Of a stretch of DNA of 11,138 bases, positions 1-7,250 are shown piece by piece; within the stretch, counting starts at the first letter, position 1; every line of letters starts with the position of its first letter. Below the pieces are notes generated by a model. That model did no database searches. It was not told the DNA's origin and saw only the letters and a program-made list of their open reading frames with translations. The translations under genes and the position numbers were made by a program. The DNA is from Bacteroidota bacterium (GTDB taxonomy: Bacteria; Bacteroidota; Bacteroidia; Flavobacteriales; Flavobacteriaceae), in NCBI GenBank assembly GCA_022560715.1, contig JADFSQ010000028.1:1-11138 (forward strand), in the 5' to 3' direction.

Positions 1-1571
1 AAAGTTCTTATTTTTCCATATTTTTCTCCTGAATTTTTAGGACACCATTCTTCAGGATTGCCATATTTATTTTTTTCGATGCAAAAAGGAGAATCCGGAA
101 GCAGATCACAAGGTGATAAATGTAATTGGTCTATAGCAGTTGCATAAACAAATGGTTTAAAGGTAGATCCTATTTGGCGCTTTCCTTGTTTAACCATATC
201 GTATTGAAAATGTTTATAATTAACACCACCAACCCAAGCTTTTACATGTCCTGTTTGTGGTTCCATAGACATCATTCCTGTTCGGAAAAACGATTTGTAA
301 TAACGCATAGAATCCATAGGTGTCATGATGGTATCAATGTCTCCTTTCCAAGAAAAAACAGACATTTTAATAGGCTTGTTAAAAGATGACAATATTTTCT
401 CGTCTGGAATCTTCAAATCGTATTTCATATGTCTCCATCGCTCCGATTGTCGAATCGAGCGTCTCAATAAAGTATCTATTGCACCATAAGTTAATTCTAA
501 AAAGGGAGTTGTCGGGTTTCGTTTTGCTGTGTTTTGATGAAAAAATTCGGCTTGCAGCCTTGGCATGTGTTTAGCTACAGCATCTTCAGCATATTTTTGC
601 ATCCTTGAATCTATGGTAGTATAAATTTTTAAACCATCACTATAAATGCTATATTTTGAACCATCTGGTTTACGATTTGCTTTATCATTAACCCATCTTT
701 TCATAAACCTTTGTAAATAGGCTCTGAAATAAGTTGCTGTCCCATCACGATGTGATTGTGGTGTATAACGCAATCCTAAATCTAATTTTTGAAGCGAATC
801 TTTAACTGCTTTAGTAATGTAGCCGTTTTTCTTCATTTGACTTAAAGCCACATTTCTTCTGTTTTTTGTGCCTTCAGGATTTCTATGCTCTCTTGGGTTG
901 TACAATGAAGAATTCTTAAACATCCCAACCAGCATTGCAGATTCTTTTACGTCTAAATCCATAAGCTTTTTATCAAAATAAATGCTTGCTGCTGAACGAA
1001 TCCCGTCAGCATTATTACCAAAATCGTAAATATTAAAATACATTGCTATGATTTCTTCTTTGGTATATTGGCGTTCTAAACGTGTAGCGATAACCCATTC
1101 TTTTATTTTTTGGGTCATCGCCTGAAACTTATTTCTTGACCTAACACCAACAAATAATTGTCGTGCCAATTGTTGAGAAATTGTACTGGCTCCACCTCTT
1201 TTACCTAAAAAAACAAATGCTCTTATAGTGCCTCTGGCATCAATTCCAGCATGCTCATGATAACGTACGTCTTCAGTTGCAATTAAAGCATCAACCAAAT
1301 GTTGTGGTAACTCGTTATAATCAACAGGAGTCCTGTTGTCATTAAAATAAAATTTTCCTAATATTTCGCCGTCTGCAGATATAATTTGGCTTGCGAGGTT
1401 GTTTTTTGGGTTTTCTAAATCTTCAAAGGTTGGCATTTCTCCAAAAAATCCCCAGGATGCTAACAGAAAAACTAAAGTTATGGCTAATATCCCGCTGGAA
1501 AACAGCATCCAAAACCAGCGAATATACTTTGAAAAACCGGATGCTTTATTTGTTTTCTTTTTAACTGCCAT
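1..1571 (-). CDS. mrcA: Class A penicillin-binding protein (PBP1A family), 3' part outside window
   Basis: This bifunctional peptidoglycan synthase polymerises lipid II glycan chains and cross-links stem peptides on the outer face of the inner membrane. The first 523 codons are present and the reading frame is open to the window edge, so the C-terminus is missing only because of the cut. Residues 19-43 form a single N-terminal membrane anchor after a Lys-rich start. The GT51 glycosyltransferase domain shows E100 in EDVRYHEHAGID, the GGASTISQQLARQLF motif, and a second Glu at E158 (KIKEW). Their spacing matches the two catalytic Glu of E. coli PBP1b. The transpeptidase active-site serine is S469 in GSTFKP (codon at 165-167). 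The ATG lies 8 bases after the gldH stop, so it is probably the last known member of the ricT-gldH operon. Family assignment is very secure; the exact symbol is by analogy. Confidence 0.95.
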   Translation of the reverse strand, partial: MAVKKKTNKASGFSKYIRWFWMLFSSGILAITLVFLLASWGFFGEMPTFEDLENPKNNLASQIISADGEILGKFYFNDNRTPVDYNELPQHLVDALIATEDVRYHEHAGIDARGTIRAFVFLGKRGGASTISQQLARQLFVGVRSRNKFQAMTQKIKEWVIATRLERQYTKEEIIAMYFNIYDFGNNADGIRSAASIYFDKKLMDLDVKESAMLVGMFKNSSLYNPREHRNPEGTKNRRNVALSQMKKNGYITKAVKDSLQKLDLGLRYTPQSHRDGTATYFRAYLQRFMKRWVNDKANRKPDGSKYSIYSDGLKIYTTIDSRMQKYAEDAVAKHMPRLQAEFFHQNTAKRNPTTPFLELTYGAIDTLLRRSIRQSERWRHMKYDLKIPDEKILSSFNKPIKMSVFSWKGDIDTIMTPMDSMRYYKSFFRTGMMSMEPQTGHVKAWVGGVNYKHFQYDMVKQGKRQIGSTFKPFVYATAIDQLHLSPCDLLPDSPFCIEKNKYGNPEEWCPKNSGEKYGKIRT

Positions 1572-1579
1572 TATTAATT

Positions 1580-2065
1580 TTAATTTTGAATTTTTTCAAT
1601 TCTAAATCCAACATCTGTAATCCCTTCAAGATTTTCGATGCCTATAACACTTCCGTTTTTACGCATAGCATGTTGAATATTTATTTTATAATCGCCACTT
1701 TCTTCAAAAATAAAGCCTTCTTTATAAAACAACTTATTCTCTTTAATATCTGAAAATCCTGATCCTAAAAATTCTCCATTTGGTTTTGCCATTACATACT
1801 CTAATGTATCTTTTATCACTTTCCCGTTCGGGAAATTAATTTCAACAATTAGAAACAAATTACTGTATTTAAAATCATAAGTATTTCTAATATTTACGAA
1901 CAAATTATAGTGTTTGGTTGTGTCGGGCGGAATGACATTAAAACTTACTATATTATCTTTATGCCAACTATCAGGAATGGTTTTATACTCGTCAAAAACC
2001 TGACTGGAATCGCAGGAAGTAAATCCTATCATAATAATAAAGAGACACCATAAATTATTTCGCAT
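1580..2065 (-). CDS. gldH: Gliding motility lipoprotein GldH
   Basis: GldH is one of the lipoproteins required for Bacteroidota gliding and for the associated type IX secretion machinery; its biochemical role is unknown. The 161-residue product starts with a short hydrophobic signal peptide ending in FTSC, with C18 as the predicted lipidated residue. The mature part is a compact beta-rich domain without a known catalytic motif. Length and sequence fit the GldH family as I remember it. Its position between ricT and a class A PBP gene also matches the order I recall from other flavobacteria. The start overlaps the end of ricT by 11 bases, which suggests translational coupling. Its presence suggests the organism can glide or descends from a glider, but the other gld genes are not in this window. 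Confidence 0.87.
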   Translation of the reverse strand: MRNNLWCLFIIMIGFTSCDSSQVFDEYKTIPDSWHKDNIVSFNVIPPDTTKHYNLFVNIRNTYDFKYSNLFLIVEINFPNGKVIKDTLEYVMAKPNGEFLGSGFSDIKENKLFYKEGFIFEESGDYKINIQHAMRKNGSVIGIENLEGITDVGFRIEKIQN

Positions 2066-3215
2066 TGCTTTGAGGCTTTCTTCGGTTTCGGTTTCTATTA
2101 TTTCTACGTTTCTTTCTACGCCTTGGACTATCGAACCGTGTTAAACTATCTTGCCCTACAACGTTTTCAAAATCGTTTTTAGTGTCTTCTATCAACTCTT
2201 CGGCATACTCTTCTAGGCTTACAACTTTTTTCTTCTTAATATTTAATTCAATTATTTCATTGGCTTGATCTGTAGTTAATTTGTGCCAATTCATCCATTC
2301 GCCTTCATAAGCATACCACATGTGTCTTTTAAAAATATCTGTTTTCTGGCAAACAGCTACGCCTTTTTCGGTTTGAAGTTTAATCTCTGTTTTAGGAAAA
2401 TCTTTTAATGCGTCAAGGTAAGAATCAAGTTCGTAATTTAAACAGCATTTTAATTTTCCACATTGCCCAGCTAATTTTTGAGGATTTAAAGACAATTGCT
2501 GATAACGGGCTGCAGACGTGCTTACTGATCGAAGATCGGTTAACCAAGTGGAACAGCATAGTTCTCTGCCACAAGAACCTATTCCTCCAAGTCTGGCTGC
2601 TTCTTGACGAAGCCCAATTTGTTTCATTTCTATTCGTGTTCTAAATTCTTTTGCAAAAACTTTAATAAGTTCCCGAAAATCTACACGCTCGTCGGCTGTA
2701 TAATAAAAGGTCGCCTTACTTGCATCGCCTTGATATTCAATATCTGATATCTTCATCTGCAATTTAAGATCTATCGCAAATTGGCGTGCTTTTACCTTCA
2801 TTGCCTCTTCTTTATCTCGTGCTGTTTGCCAAATATCAATATCTCTTTGTGATGCTTTTCGGTATATTTTTAAAACCTCCTCGCTATCTTCTTCAACTTT
2901 TTTGCGTTTCATTTGTACTCTTACAAGTTCTCCTGCAAGAGTAACCATACCAACATCATGACCTGATTGTGCTTGAGTGGCAACAACATCGCCAATGCTT
3001 AAGGATAAATTTTCAGAATTTTTATAATAATGTTTTCTGCCATTTTTGAAACGAACTTCAATGCAATTAAAAGGAGTTTCACCATTAGGAAGAGACATGT
3101 TTGATAACCAATCGAAAACGGTTAGTTTATTGCAGCTGTCTGAACCACAAGTTCCGTTGTTTTTACATCCTCTTGGCTGACCATCTTTACCAGTCGTACA
3201 ACTGTTACAAGCCAT
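2055..3215 (-). CDS. ricT: RicT (PSP1/YaaT family) Fe-S regulatory protein
   Basis: This is a PSP1-domain protein. In Bacillus subtilis RicT (YaaT) forms an Fe-S complex with RicA and RicF that affects RNase Y-dependent mRNA processing; the role in Bacteroidota is not established. The core holds the family signature GIGSCGRELCCSTWL with C215, C220 and C221, then QKLAGQCGKLKCCLNYE with C252, C257 and C258. Residues 1-30 add five further cysteines (C3, C6, C17, C23, C28), a likely extra metal or cluster site. The tail at 365-386 is strongly basic (Arg/Lys/Asn) and could bind RNA. At 386 residues it is longer than the Bacillus protein because of these two ends. The ATG at 3215 is kept because the Cys-rich segment begins right after it. 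The 3' end overlaps gldH. Confidence 0.9.
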   Translation of the reverse strand: MACNSCTTGKDGQPRGCKNNGTCGSDSCNKLTVFDWLSNMSLPNGETPFNCIEVRFKNGRKHYYKNSENLSLSIGDVVATQAQSGHDVGMVTLAGELVRVQMKRKKVEEDSEEVLKIYRKASQRDIDIWQTARDKEEAMKVKARQFAIDLKLQMKISDIEYQGDASKATFYYTADERVDFRELIKVFAKEFRTRIEMKQIGLRQEAARLGGIGSCGRELCCSTWLTDLRSVSTSAARYQQLSLNPQKLAGQCGKLKCCLNYELDSYLDALKDFPKTEIKLQTEKGVAVCQKTDIFKRHMWYAYEGEWMNWHKLTTDQANEIIELNIKKKKVVSLEEYAEELIEDTKNDFENVVGQDSLTRFDSPRRRKKRRNNRNRNRRKPQSNAK

Positions 3216-3232
3216 AAAAATAAATATATAGA

Positions 3233-3257
3233 TTCTGAAAACGTTTCATTTTCAGAA
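3233..3257. repeat. Inverted repeat in the ricT leader
   Basis: Perfect 9-base arms TTCTGAAAA and TTTTCAGAA enclose a 7-base loop, 18 bases before the ricT start codon. There is no T-run after it on the minus strand, so it does not look like an intrinsic terminator for the ferredoxin gene. It could be an operator or a leader hairpin. Just upstream on the minus strand (3277-3290) lie two overlapping 7-of-8 matches to the -7 box TAnnTTTG, without a clear -33 TTG. Confidence 0.4.
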
Positions 3258-3326
3258 GATGATTAATAATTTGTTTGAAATGTAAAGATAATATTATTAT
3301 ACTGACTTTAAAATTGAAGAGATTAT

Positions 3327-3557
3327 TTAAATATTTTTAACATCAATTATGTTTTCAGGACAAACTTTCGCTGCGTTTTGACACTTCAGGTAAATTAACT
3401 CATCTGATGATTTAATCGTGAAGAATCCTTTTTTCTCCTTAGCGTGAAGTAATACTGATTTGCCATCCTTTTTAGACATTTGAAATTGCTCAGGAGCCAA
3501 TTCTACACAATAATTACAACCAATACATTTTTTTCGTTGCAGGGTAACTATTACCAT
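3327..3557 (-). CDS. Small single-cluster ferredoxin
   Basis: This 76-residue electron carrier has C11-x2-C14-x2-C17 near the N-terminus and C66-Pro near the C-terminus. That is the arrangement of ferredoxins with a single [4Fe-4S] (or [3Fe-4S]) cluster. C59 is an extra cysteine in the same C-terminal segment. There is no signal peptide, so it is cytoplasmic. Its ATG shares one base with the stop of the U32 gene (TAATG), so the two are surely co-transcribed and probably translationally coupled. From this context I infer that it may supply electrons to the Fe-S enzyme encoded just before it. That partnership is not shown by the sequence itself, and it could serve other redox enzymes. Confidence 0.87.
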   Translation of the reverse strand: MVIVTLQRKKCIGCNYCVELAPEQFQMSKKDGKSVLLHAKEKKGFFTIKSSDELIYLKCQNAAKVCPENIIDVKNI

Positions 3558-4801
3558 TATGTCTCTACCTTATTTTCAACAATTTTATATAGTTTATCCG
3601 AAGGCCTAATTCTGAAACCCAAAGGTATGGTAACAGAATCGCCTTTAGAGCCAGTATCTTGCTTTATGTCATTGACTAACATTTCTTTTACCTCAAGTTC
3701 TTTGACGCCTGTTGTGATCCCTGTAATTAAAATCTTGTCTCCTATTGAAATATCGTAAGCTTCTATCTTGAATTCTCCTATTTGTGCTTTTGGGAAAAAG
3801 CGTATGCCTTTCCCAAGATAAACTTTCTTTTGTGTAGCGTGAGACCCTGAACCTTTACTCCATTCTCCAAGTTTTTGCCCTAAATAATAGCCATTCCAAA
3901 AACCACGATTATATACTTTTTCTAACTCCAACATCCAAGATACAACTTCCTCTTTATTATAAGTGCCCTTTGCAACACTATTAATAGCTTCTCTATAACA
4001 TTTAATCACATTGGCAACATATTCTGGCGATCTTCCTCTGCCTTCAATCTTTAATACTTTTATTCCCGCATCAACAACTTGGTCTAAAAAATCTATAGTA
4101 CACAAGTCTTTTGGAGACATAATATACTCATTATCCAGCTCCATTTCAAAACCTGTTTCTTGATCGATAACAGTATATTTTTTTCTGCAATTTTGTTTAC
4201 ATGCACCTCTATTTGCTGATGAATTATGTGAATGCAAACTCATATAACATTTTCCCGAAACAGCCATACATAATGCACCATGACCAAAAATTTCAATTTC
4301 AACAAGATTTCCTGAAGGTCCCTTTATTTTATCTTTTTCAATTTGCATAGTAATTTTCTTTACTTGACGTAAACTAAGCTCTCTACTAAGAACCATAGTG
4401 TCAGCAAACAATGAATAAAACTTAACTGTTTCAATATTTGTAATATTAATTTGCGTAGAAATATGTACTTCCATTTCCACTTCTCTTGCAGAAGTAATTA
4501 CCGCTTGATCCATAGCAATAACAGCTGTAATATCAGCTGCTTTAGCTTTTTTAATCAATGTCTTTACAATGAAAAGATCGTGATCGTATATTATTGTATT
4601 TAAAGTAAGATATGTACGAATGTTTTTTGTTTTACATCGTCTAGAAATTTCTTCCAAATCATCCAAAGTGAAATTAGTGGAAGCTCTTGCTCTCATGTTC
4701 AATTGCTCAACACCAAAATACACTGAATTGGCTCCATTATCTATAGCTGCTTGTAAGGATTCAAAATTCCCCGCTGGAGCCATTAATTCAATATGCCGCA
4801 T
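3557..4801 (-). CDS. trhP: U32-family tRNA uridine hydroxylation protein, TrhP-like
   Basis: The 414-residue protein belongs to the family historically called peptidase U32. Characterised members are Fe-S hydroxylation factors rather than proteases. E. coli TrhP (YegQ) makes 5-hydroxyuridine at wobble position 34 of tRNAs without O2, with prephenate as a required metabolite. Here the TIM-barrel start ELMAPAGNFESL, the VLSRELSL segment, FGHGALCMAVSGKC (C178, C185), RGACKQNC (C201, C205) and LKIEGR are all present. C234 (SPKDLC) is an additional cysteine at about the place of the fourth ligand in UbiU-type members. A C-terminal beta-domain covers about 330-414, so the length fits TrhP (about 450) better than UbiU (about 330). 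It starts 2 bases after the trhO stop. Adjacent trhO strengthens the TrhP call; an RlhA-like rRNA role is a less likely alternative. Confidence 0.8.
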   Translation of the reverse strand: MRHIELMAPAGNFESLQAAIDNGANSVYFGVEQLNMRARASTNFTLDDLEEISRRCKTKNIRTYLTLNTIIYDHDLFIVKTLIKKAKAADITAVIAMDQAVITSAREVEMEVHISTQINITNIETVKFYSLFADTMVLSRELSLRQVKKITMQIEKDKIKGPSGNLVEIEIFGHGALCMAVSGKCYMSLHSHNSSANRGACKQNCRKKYTVIDQETGFEMELDNEYIMSPKDLCTIDFLDQVVDAGIKVLKIEGRGRSPEYVANVIKCYREAINSVAKGTYNKEEVVSWMLELEKVYNRGFWNGYYLGQKLGEWSKGSGSHATQKKVYLGKGIRFFPKAQIGEFKIEAYDISIGDKILITGITTGVKELEVKEMLVNDIKQDTGSKGDSVTIPLGFRIRPSDKLYKIVENKVET

Positions 4802-4803
4802 AA

Positions 4804-5835
4804 TTATTTTTTGAATTTCAATTTTTCAGATCTTCCTTTTTTAAATATATCATTACTATTGCCTTGTCCCTTTCGAAGTTCTTTTTGTTTTTTATAGGGC
4901 AATTGATTTATTTCCATACAATTGGTCGAGCAACAATTTTCCATCATTTCTTTACAATCATTACATTGAATAAACAATAAGTGACAGGCTTCGTTTGCGC
5001 AGTTAGTATGTATATCGAAAGGGTTTTTGCATTGATGACAGATAGCAACAACATCATTACTAATACGTTCTGCTCTTCGATCATCAAACACAAAGTTTTG
5101 TCCTAAAAATTTATTTTCAAAATTGTGTTCTTTCACTTGTCTTGTGTATTCTATAATTCCGCCTTCGAGTTGATATACGTTTTTAAAACCTTTATGTTTA
5201 AAATAAGCACTTGCTTTCTCACAACGAATTCCTCCTGTACAATACATTACCAGATTCTTGTCTTCTTTATGGTCTTTTAAATCTTCTTCTATAATATCTA
5301 ACGACTCTCTAAATGTATCCACGTCTGGAGTAATGGCATTTTTAAAATGTCCTATTTCGCTTTCATAGTGGTTTCGCATATCGACAAGAATTGTTTTCTC
5401 ATCTTCAATAAGTTCGTTAAACTGTTTTGCGCCTACATGAATTCCTATATTTCTTACATCAAACGTATTATCGTTTAGACCATCTGCAAGAATTTTGTCT
5501 CGAACTTTTATCTTAAGTTTAAGAAACGACTTATTGTCTTGCTCAACAGCAATGTTTAATCTTACATTTTTCAAAAAAGAAATACTATCTAAATGCTCTT
5601 TAAATGCTGTAAAGCGATCGGCTGGAAGTGATAATTGACTATTAATCCCTTCGTTCGCAATATATATTCTACCAAGAACATCTAATGCATTCCAGGTTAT
5701 AAATAAATGATCTCTAAAAATTTGCGGATTGCCAATTTTGGCATATTGATAAAAAGAAAGGGTTAATCGTTTTTTACCAGATTGGTCAATTAATTCAGCC
5801 CTTTCTTTTGCACTTAATTTATTGTACAGTTGCAT
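4804..5835 (-). CDS. trhO: tRNA uridine hydroxylase TrhO (YceA/UPF0176, rhodanese domain)
   Basis: TrhO is the O2-dependent enzyme that forms 5-hydroxyuridine at tRNA wobble position 34 in the cytoplasm. The 343-residue product has an N-terminal acylphosphatase-like domain (about 25-115, with NEGIN). A rhodanese domain (about 130-235) carries the active-site loop YCTGGIRC, with C199 as catalytic cysteine and C205 as its second cysteine. A Cys-rich C-terminal segment (C266, C269, C279, C284, C291, C294, C301, C302, C306) could bind Zn and is typical of this family. The tail is basic. It is the first gene of the trhO-trhP-ferredoxin group, and a perfect -7 promoter box lies 37 bases upstream. 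Family assignment is very firm; hydroxylation of specific tRNAs is inferred from E. coli. Confidence 0.92.
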   Translation of the reverse strand: MQLYNKLSAKERAELIDQSGKKRLTLSFYQYAKIGNPQIFRDHLFITWNALDVLGRIYIANEGINSQLSLPADRFTAFKEHLDSISFLKNVRLNIAVEQDNKSFLKLKIKVRDKILADGLNDNTFDVRNIGIHVGAKQFNELIEDEKTILVDMRNHYESEIGHFKNAITPDVDTFRESLDIIEEDLKDHKEDKNLVMYCTGGIRCEKASAYFKHKGFKNVYQLEGGIIEYTRQVKEHNFENKFLGQNFVFDDRRAERISNDVVAICHQCKNPFDIHTNCANEACHLLFIQCNDCKEMMENCCSTNCMEINQLPYKKQKELRKGQGNSNDIFKKGRSEKLKFKK

Positions 5836-5872
5836 GCTATACTAATGTTTTAAGGTTAAGAAATATTTTGTG

Positions 5873-5880
5873 CAAATGTA
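5873..5880 (-). promoter_or_regulatory. Candidate -7 box of the trhO operon promoter
   Basis: On the minus strand this reads TACATTTG, a perfect match to the Bacteroidota housekeeping -7 element TAnnTTTG. It ends 37 bases before the trhO ATG, which would give a leader of about 30 nt. At the -33 distance there is only a T-rich stretch and no TTG, so the call is moderate. Confidence 0.45.
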
Positions 5881-5902
5881 ATCTTTTTAAATCAAGGTAA
5901 TA

Positions 5903-5933
5903 AAAAACGCTTTGATTAATTCAAAGCGTTTTT
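5903..5933 (-). terminator. Strong intrinsic terminator hairpin
   Basis: A perfect 13-bp stem (AAAAACGCTTTGA with TCAAAGCGTTTTT) closes a 5-base loop TTAAT. The run of T after the stem is longer when read on the minus strand (six T, then ATTA) than on the plus strand (five T, then AGA), so minus-strand transcripts are the likely target. It lies between divergent genes, where no terminator is needed for trhO or recA. It does fit the end of the 30-codon ORF at 5986-6078, whose stop is 52 bases upstream of the stem. Confidence 0.75.
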
Positions 5934-5985
5934 AGACTAACTCGTTATACAATATTTTAATTTTCTATTAAATACATATATTGAG

Positions 5986-6078
5986 TTAACCACCATCAGC
6001 TTTACAATTACCATTTACAGAAATGGCAACAGTAAAACCTAATTGATTTATTAGCAAAGTTCTTTTAAAAAATTTCAT
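5986..6078 (-). CDS. Candidate 30-codon small ORF with own promoter and terminator
   Basis: The ATG at 6078 opens a 30-residue frame ending in TAA. The product begins MKFFKR, continues with a hydrophobic stretch (LGFTVAIS, about 13-20) and ends NGNCKADGG, with one cysteine and a terminal Gly-Gly. I do not recognise a family. Support is contextual. An ECF-like promoter lies just upstream with 24 bases between its -10 and the ATG, and a strong terminator follows the stop. The predicted transcript is about 200 nt, so this could instead be a small regulatory RNA and the ORF accidental. The basic start and small hydrophobic middle would also suit a short secreted or modified peptide, but no export or modification genes are visible nearby. 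Confidence 0.4.
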   Translation of the reverse strand: MKFFKRTLLINQLGFTVAISVNGNCKADGG

Positions 6079-6102
6079 AGCAAACTTTCCCAGTTCTAAA
6101 AG

Positions 6103-6132
6103 ATAGATGCCAAAAGTTTAAAAAGGTTGCGT
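6103..6132 (-). promoter_or_regulatory. ECF-sigma-like promoter, copy A (drives 30-codon ORF)
   Basis: On the minus strand the element reads ACGCAACCTTTTTAAA, then CTTTTG, then GCATCTAT. GCAACC (6130-6125) and CATCTA are separated by 15 bases, the layout of ECF promoters (AAC-containing -35, CGT/TCTA-like -10). It matches copy B at 7251-7280 in 27 of 30 positions, and in 31 of 36 when extended to the right. The position just upstream of the small ORF gives a leader of roughly 17 nt. It lies back to back with the recA promoter. Confidence 0.6.
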
Positions 6133-6139
6133 CATAAAA

Positions 6140-6170
6140 TTGTATTGTGCTAAAAGATGTATTACTTTAG
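6140..6170 (+). promoter_or_regulatory. Candidate recA promoter
   Basis: TTG at 6140-6142 is followed after 20 bases by TACTTTAG (6163-6170), seven of eight matches to TAnnTTTG. Spacing agrees with the Bacteroidota -33/-7 pattern. The predicted leader is about 20 nt. I see no obvious palindromic LexA-type box around it. The -33 element lies only 7 bases from the ECF-like element on the opposite strand. Confidence 0.5.
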
Positions 6171-6198
6171 CATCAGTTAGAAATTAAAATTTGAAGAA

Positions 6199-7203
6199 AT
6201 GAGCAACGAAAAAGAAGCAAAATTAAAAGCGCTACAACTTACGTTAGACAAATTAGATAAAGCTTATGGCAAAGGAGCAGTCATGAGGATGGGTGATGCA
6301 GCAGTTGAAAACATCGAAGCTATCTCTTCGGGCTCTTTTGGGCTTGATTTAGCCTTGGGAGTTGGAGGTTATCCAAAAGGCAGAGTTGTAGAAATTTATG
6401 GTCCCGAATCTTCTGGTAAAACTACACTTGCTCTACATGCTATCGCCGAAGCCCAAAAAGCAGGTGGAATCGCAGCATTTATTGATGCTGAACATGCTTT
6501 TGATCGCTTTTATGCAAAAAATCTTGGCGTAGATATTGATAATTTAATTATTTCTCAACCAGATTATGGCGAACAAGCTTTAGAAATTGTCGACAATTTA
6601 GTTAGATCTGGTGCCATAGATATTATTGTAATAGACTCTGTCGCAGCTCTTACTCCAAAAAGTGAAATAGAAGGTGAAATGGGCGATTCTAAAATGGGTT
6701 TACATGCGCGATTAATGTCTCAAGCATTACGTAAGCTAACAGCTTCAATTAGTAAAACCAAGTGTGTTATGATGTTTATTAACCAATTACGCGAAAAAAT
6801 TGGTATTGTTTTTGGCAATCCTGAAGTTACTACTGGCGGAAATGCTTTAAAATTTTATGCCTCCATACGTATAGATATTCGTCGTTCTACACAAATTAAA
6901 GACAGTAATGGCACTGTTTTAGGCAATAAAACTCGTGTTAAAGTTGTAAAAAACAAAGTCGCTCCGCCATTTAGACTGGCAGAGTTTGATATTATGTATG
7001 GAAAAGGCATCTCAAAAGTTGGTGAAATATTAGATATTGCAGTAGAGCATGAAATTATAAAAAAAAGTGGCTCATGGTTTAGTTACCAAGGTACGAAACT
7101 CGGTCAAGGACGTGATGCAGTTAAAGTTATTATAAACGATAATCCTGACTTAATGGAAGAGCTTGAGCAAAAAATTAAAGCAATAATTGCTCAAGATAAA
7201 TAA
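6199..7203 (+). CDS. recA: Recombinase RecA
   Basis: RecA forms ATP-dependent filaments on single-stranded DNA, drives homologous pairing and strand exchange, and stimulates LexA-type self-cleavage where such repressors exist. The 334-residue protein is full length. It shows the Walker A motif GPESSGKTT (68-76), catalytic E98 in DAEHAF, Walker B IIVIDS with D146, loop L1 around EGEMGDS and loop L2 [16 protein letters not shown]. The N-terminal segment KGAVMRMGD is conserved. The C-terminus is short and ends in a basic residue rather than the long acidic tail of E. coli RecA. The ATG at 6199 agrees with the usual flavobacterial start. The gene appears monocistronic, with a weak terminator-like hairpin after it and a separate promoter-like element before the next gene. 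Confidence 0.98.
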   Translation: MSNEKEAKLKALQLTLDKLDKAYGKGAVMRMGDAAVENIEAISSGSFGLDLALGVGGYPKGRVVEIYGPESSGKTTLALHAIAEAQKAGGIAAFIDAEHAFDRFYAKNLGVDIDNLIISQPDYGEQALEIVDNLVRSGAIDIIVIDSVAALTPKSEIEGEMGDSKMGLHARLMSQALRKLTASISKTKCVMMFINQLREKIGIVFGNPEVTTGGNALKFYASIRIDIRRSTQIKDSNGTVLGNKTRVKVVKNKVAPPFRLAEFDIMYGKGISKVGEILDIAVEHEIIKKSGSWFSYQGTKLGQGRDAVKVIINDNPDLMEELEQKIKAIIAQDK

Positions 7204-7220
7204 AGTTTGAAAGTCTCGAT

Positions 7221-7243
7221 CTCGATACTATCGGAGTTTTTAT
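7221..7243 (+). terminator. Weak terminator-like hairpin after recA
   Basis: CTCGAT (7221-7226) can pair with ATCGGAG (7230-7236), with one bulged G and a 3-base loop, followed by five T. The stem is short, so termination may be partial. It lies 18 bases after the recA stop and before the ECF-like promoter at 7251. Confidence 0.35.
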
Positions 7244-7250
7244 AATCCAC

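Noticed and set aside
126..574. Two open frames on the plus strand (87 and 62 codons)
   Set aside because: They lie antisense inside the PBP gene, whose conserved transpeptidase motif is read on the other strand.
1399..1605. 68-codon plus-strand frame with a hydrophobic end
   Set aside because: It is antisense to the start of the PBP gene and the end of gldH; the sequence is explained by these genes.
3557..4801. Annotation as a collagenase-like protease (peptidase U32)
   Set aside because: The four-cysteine Fe-S pattern and the adjacent trhO fit the tRNA hydroxylation branch; no protease catalytic motif is visible.
6133..6198. LexA/SOS box upstream of recA
   Set aside because: No convincing palindrome is seen in the leader or around the candidate promoter.
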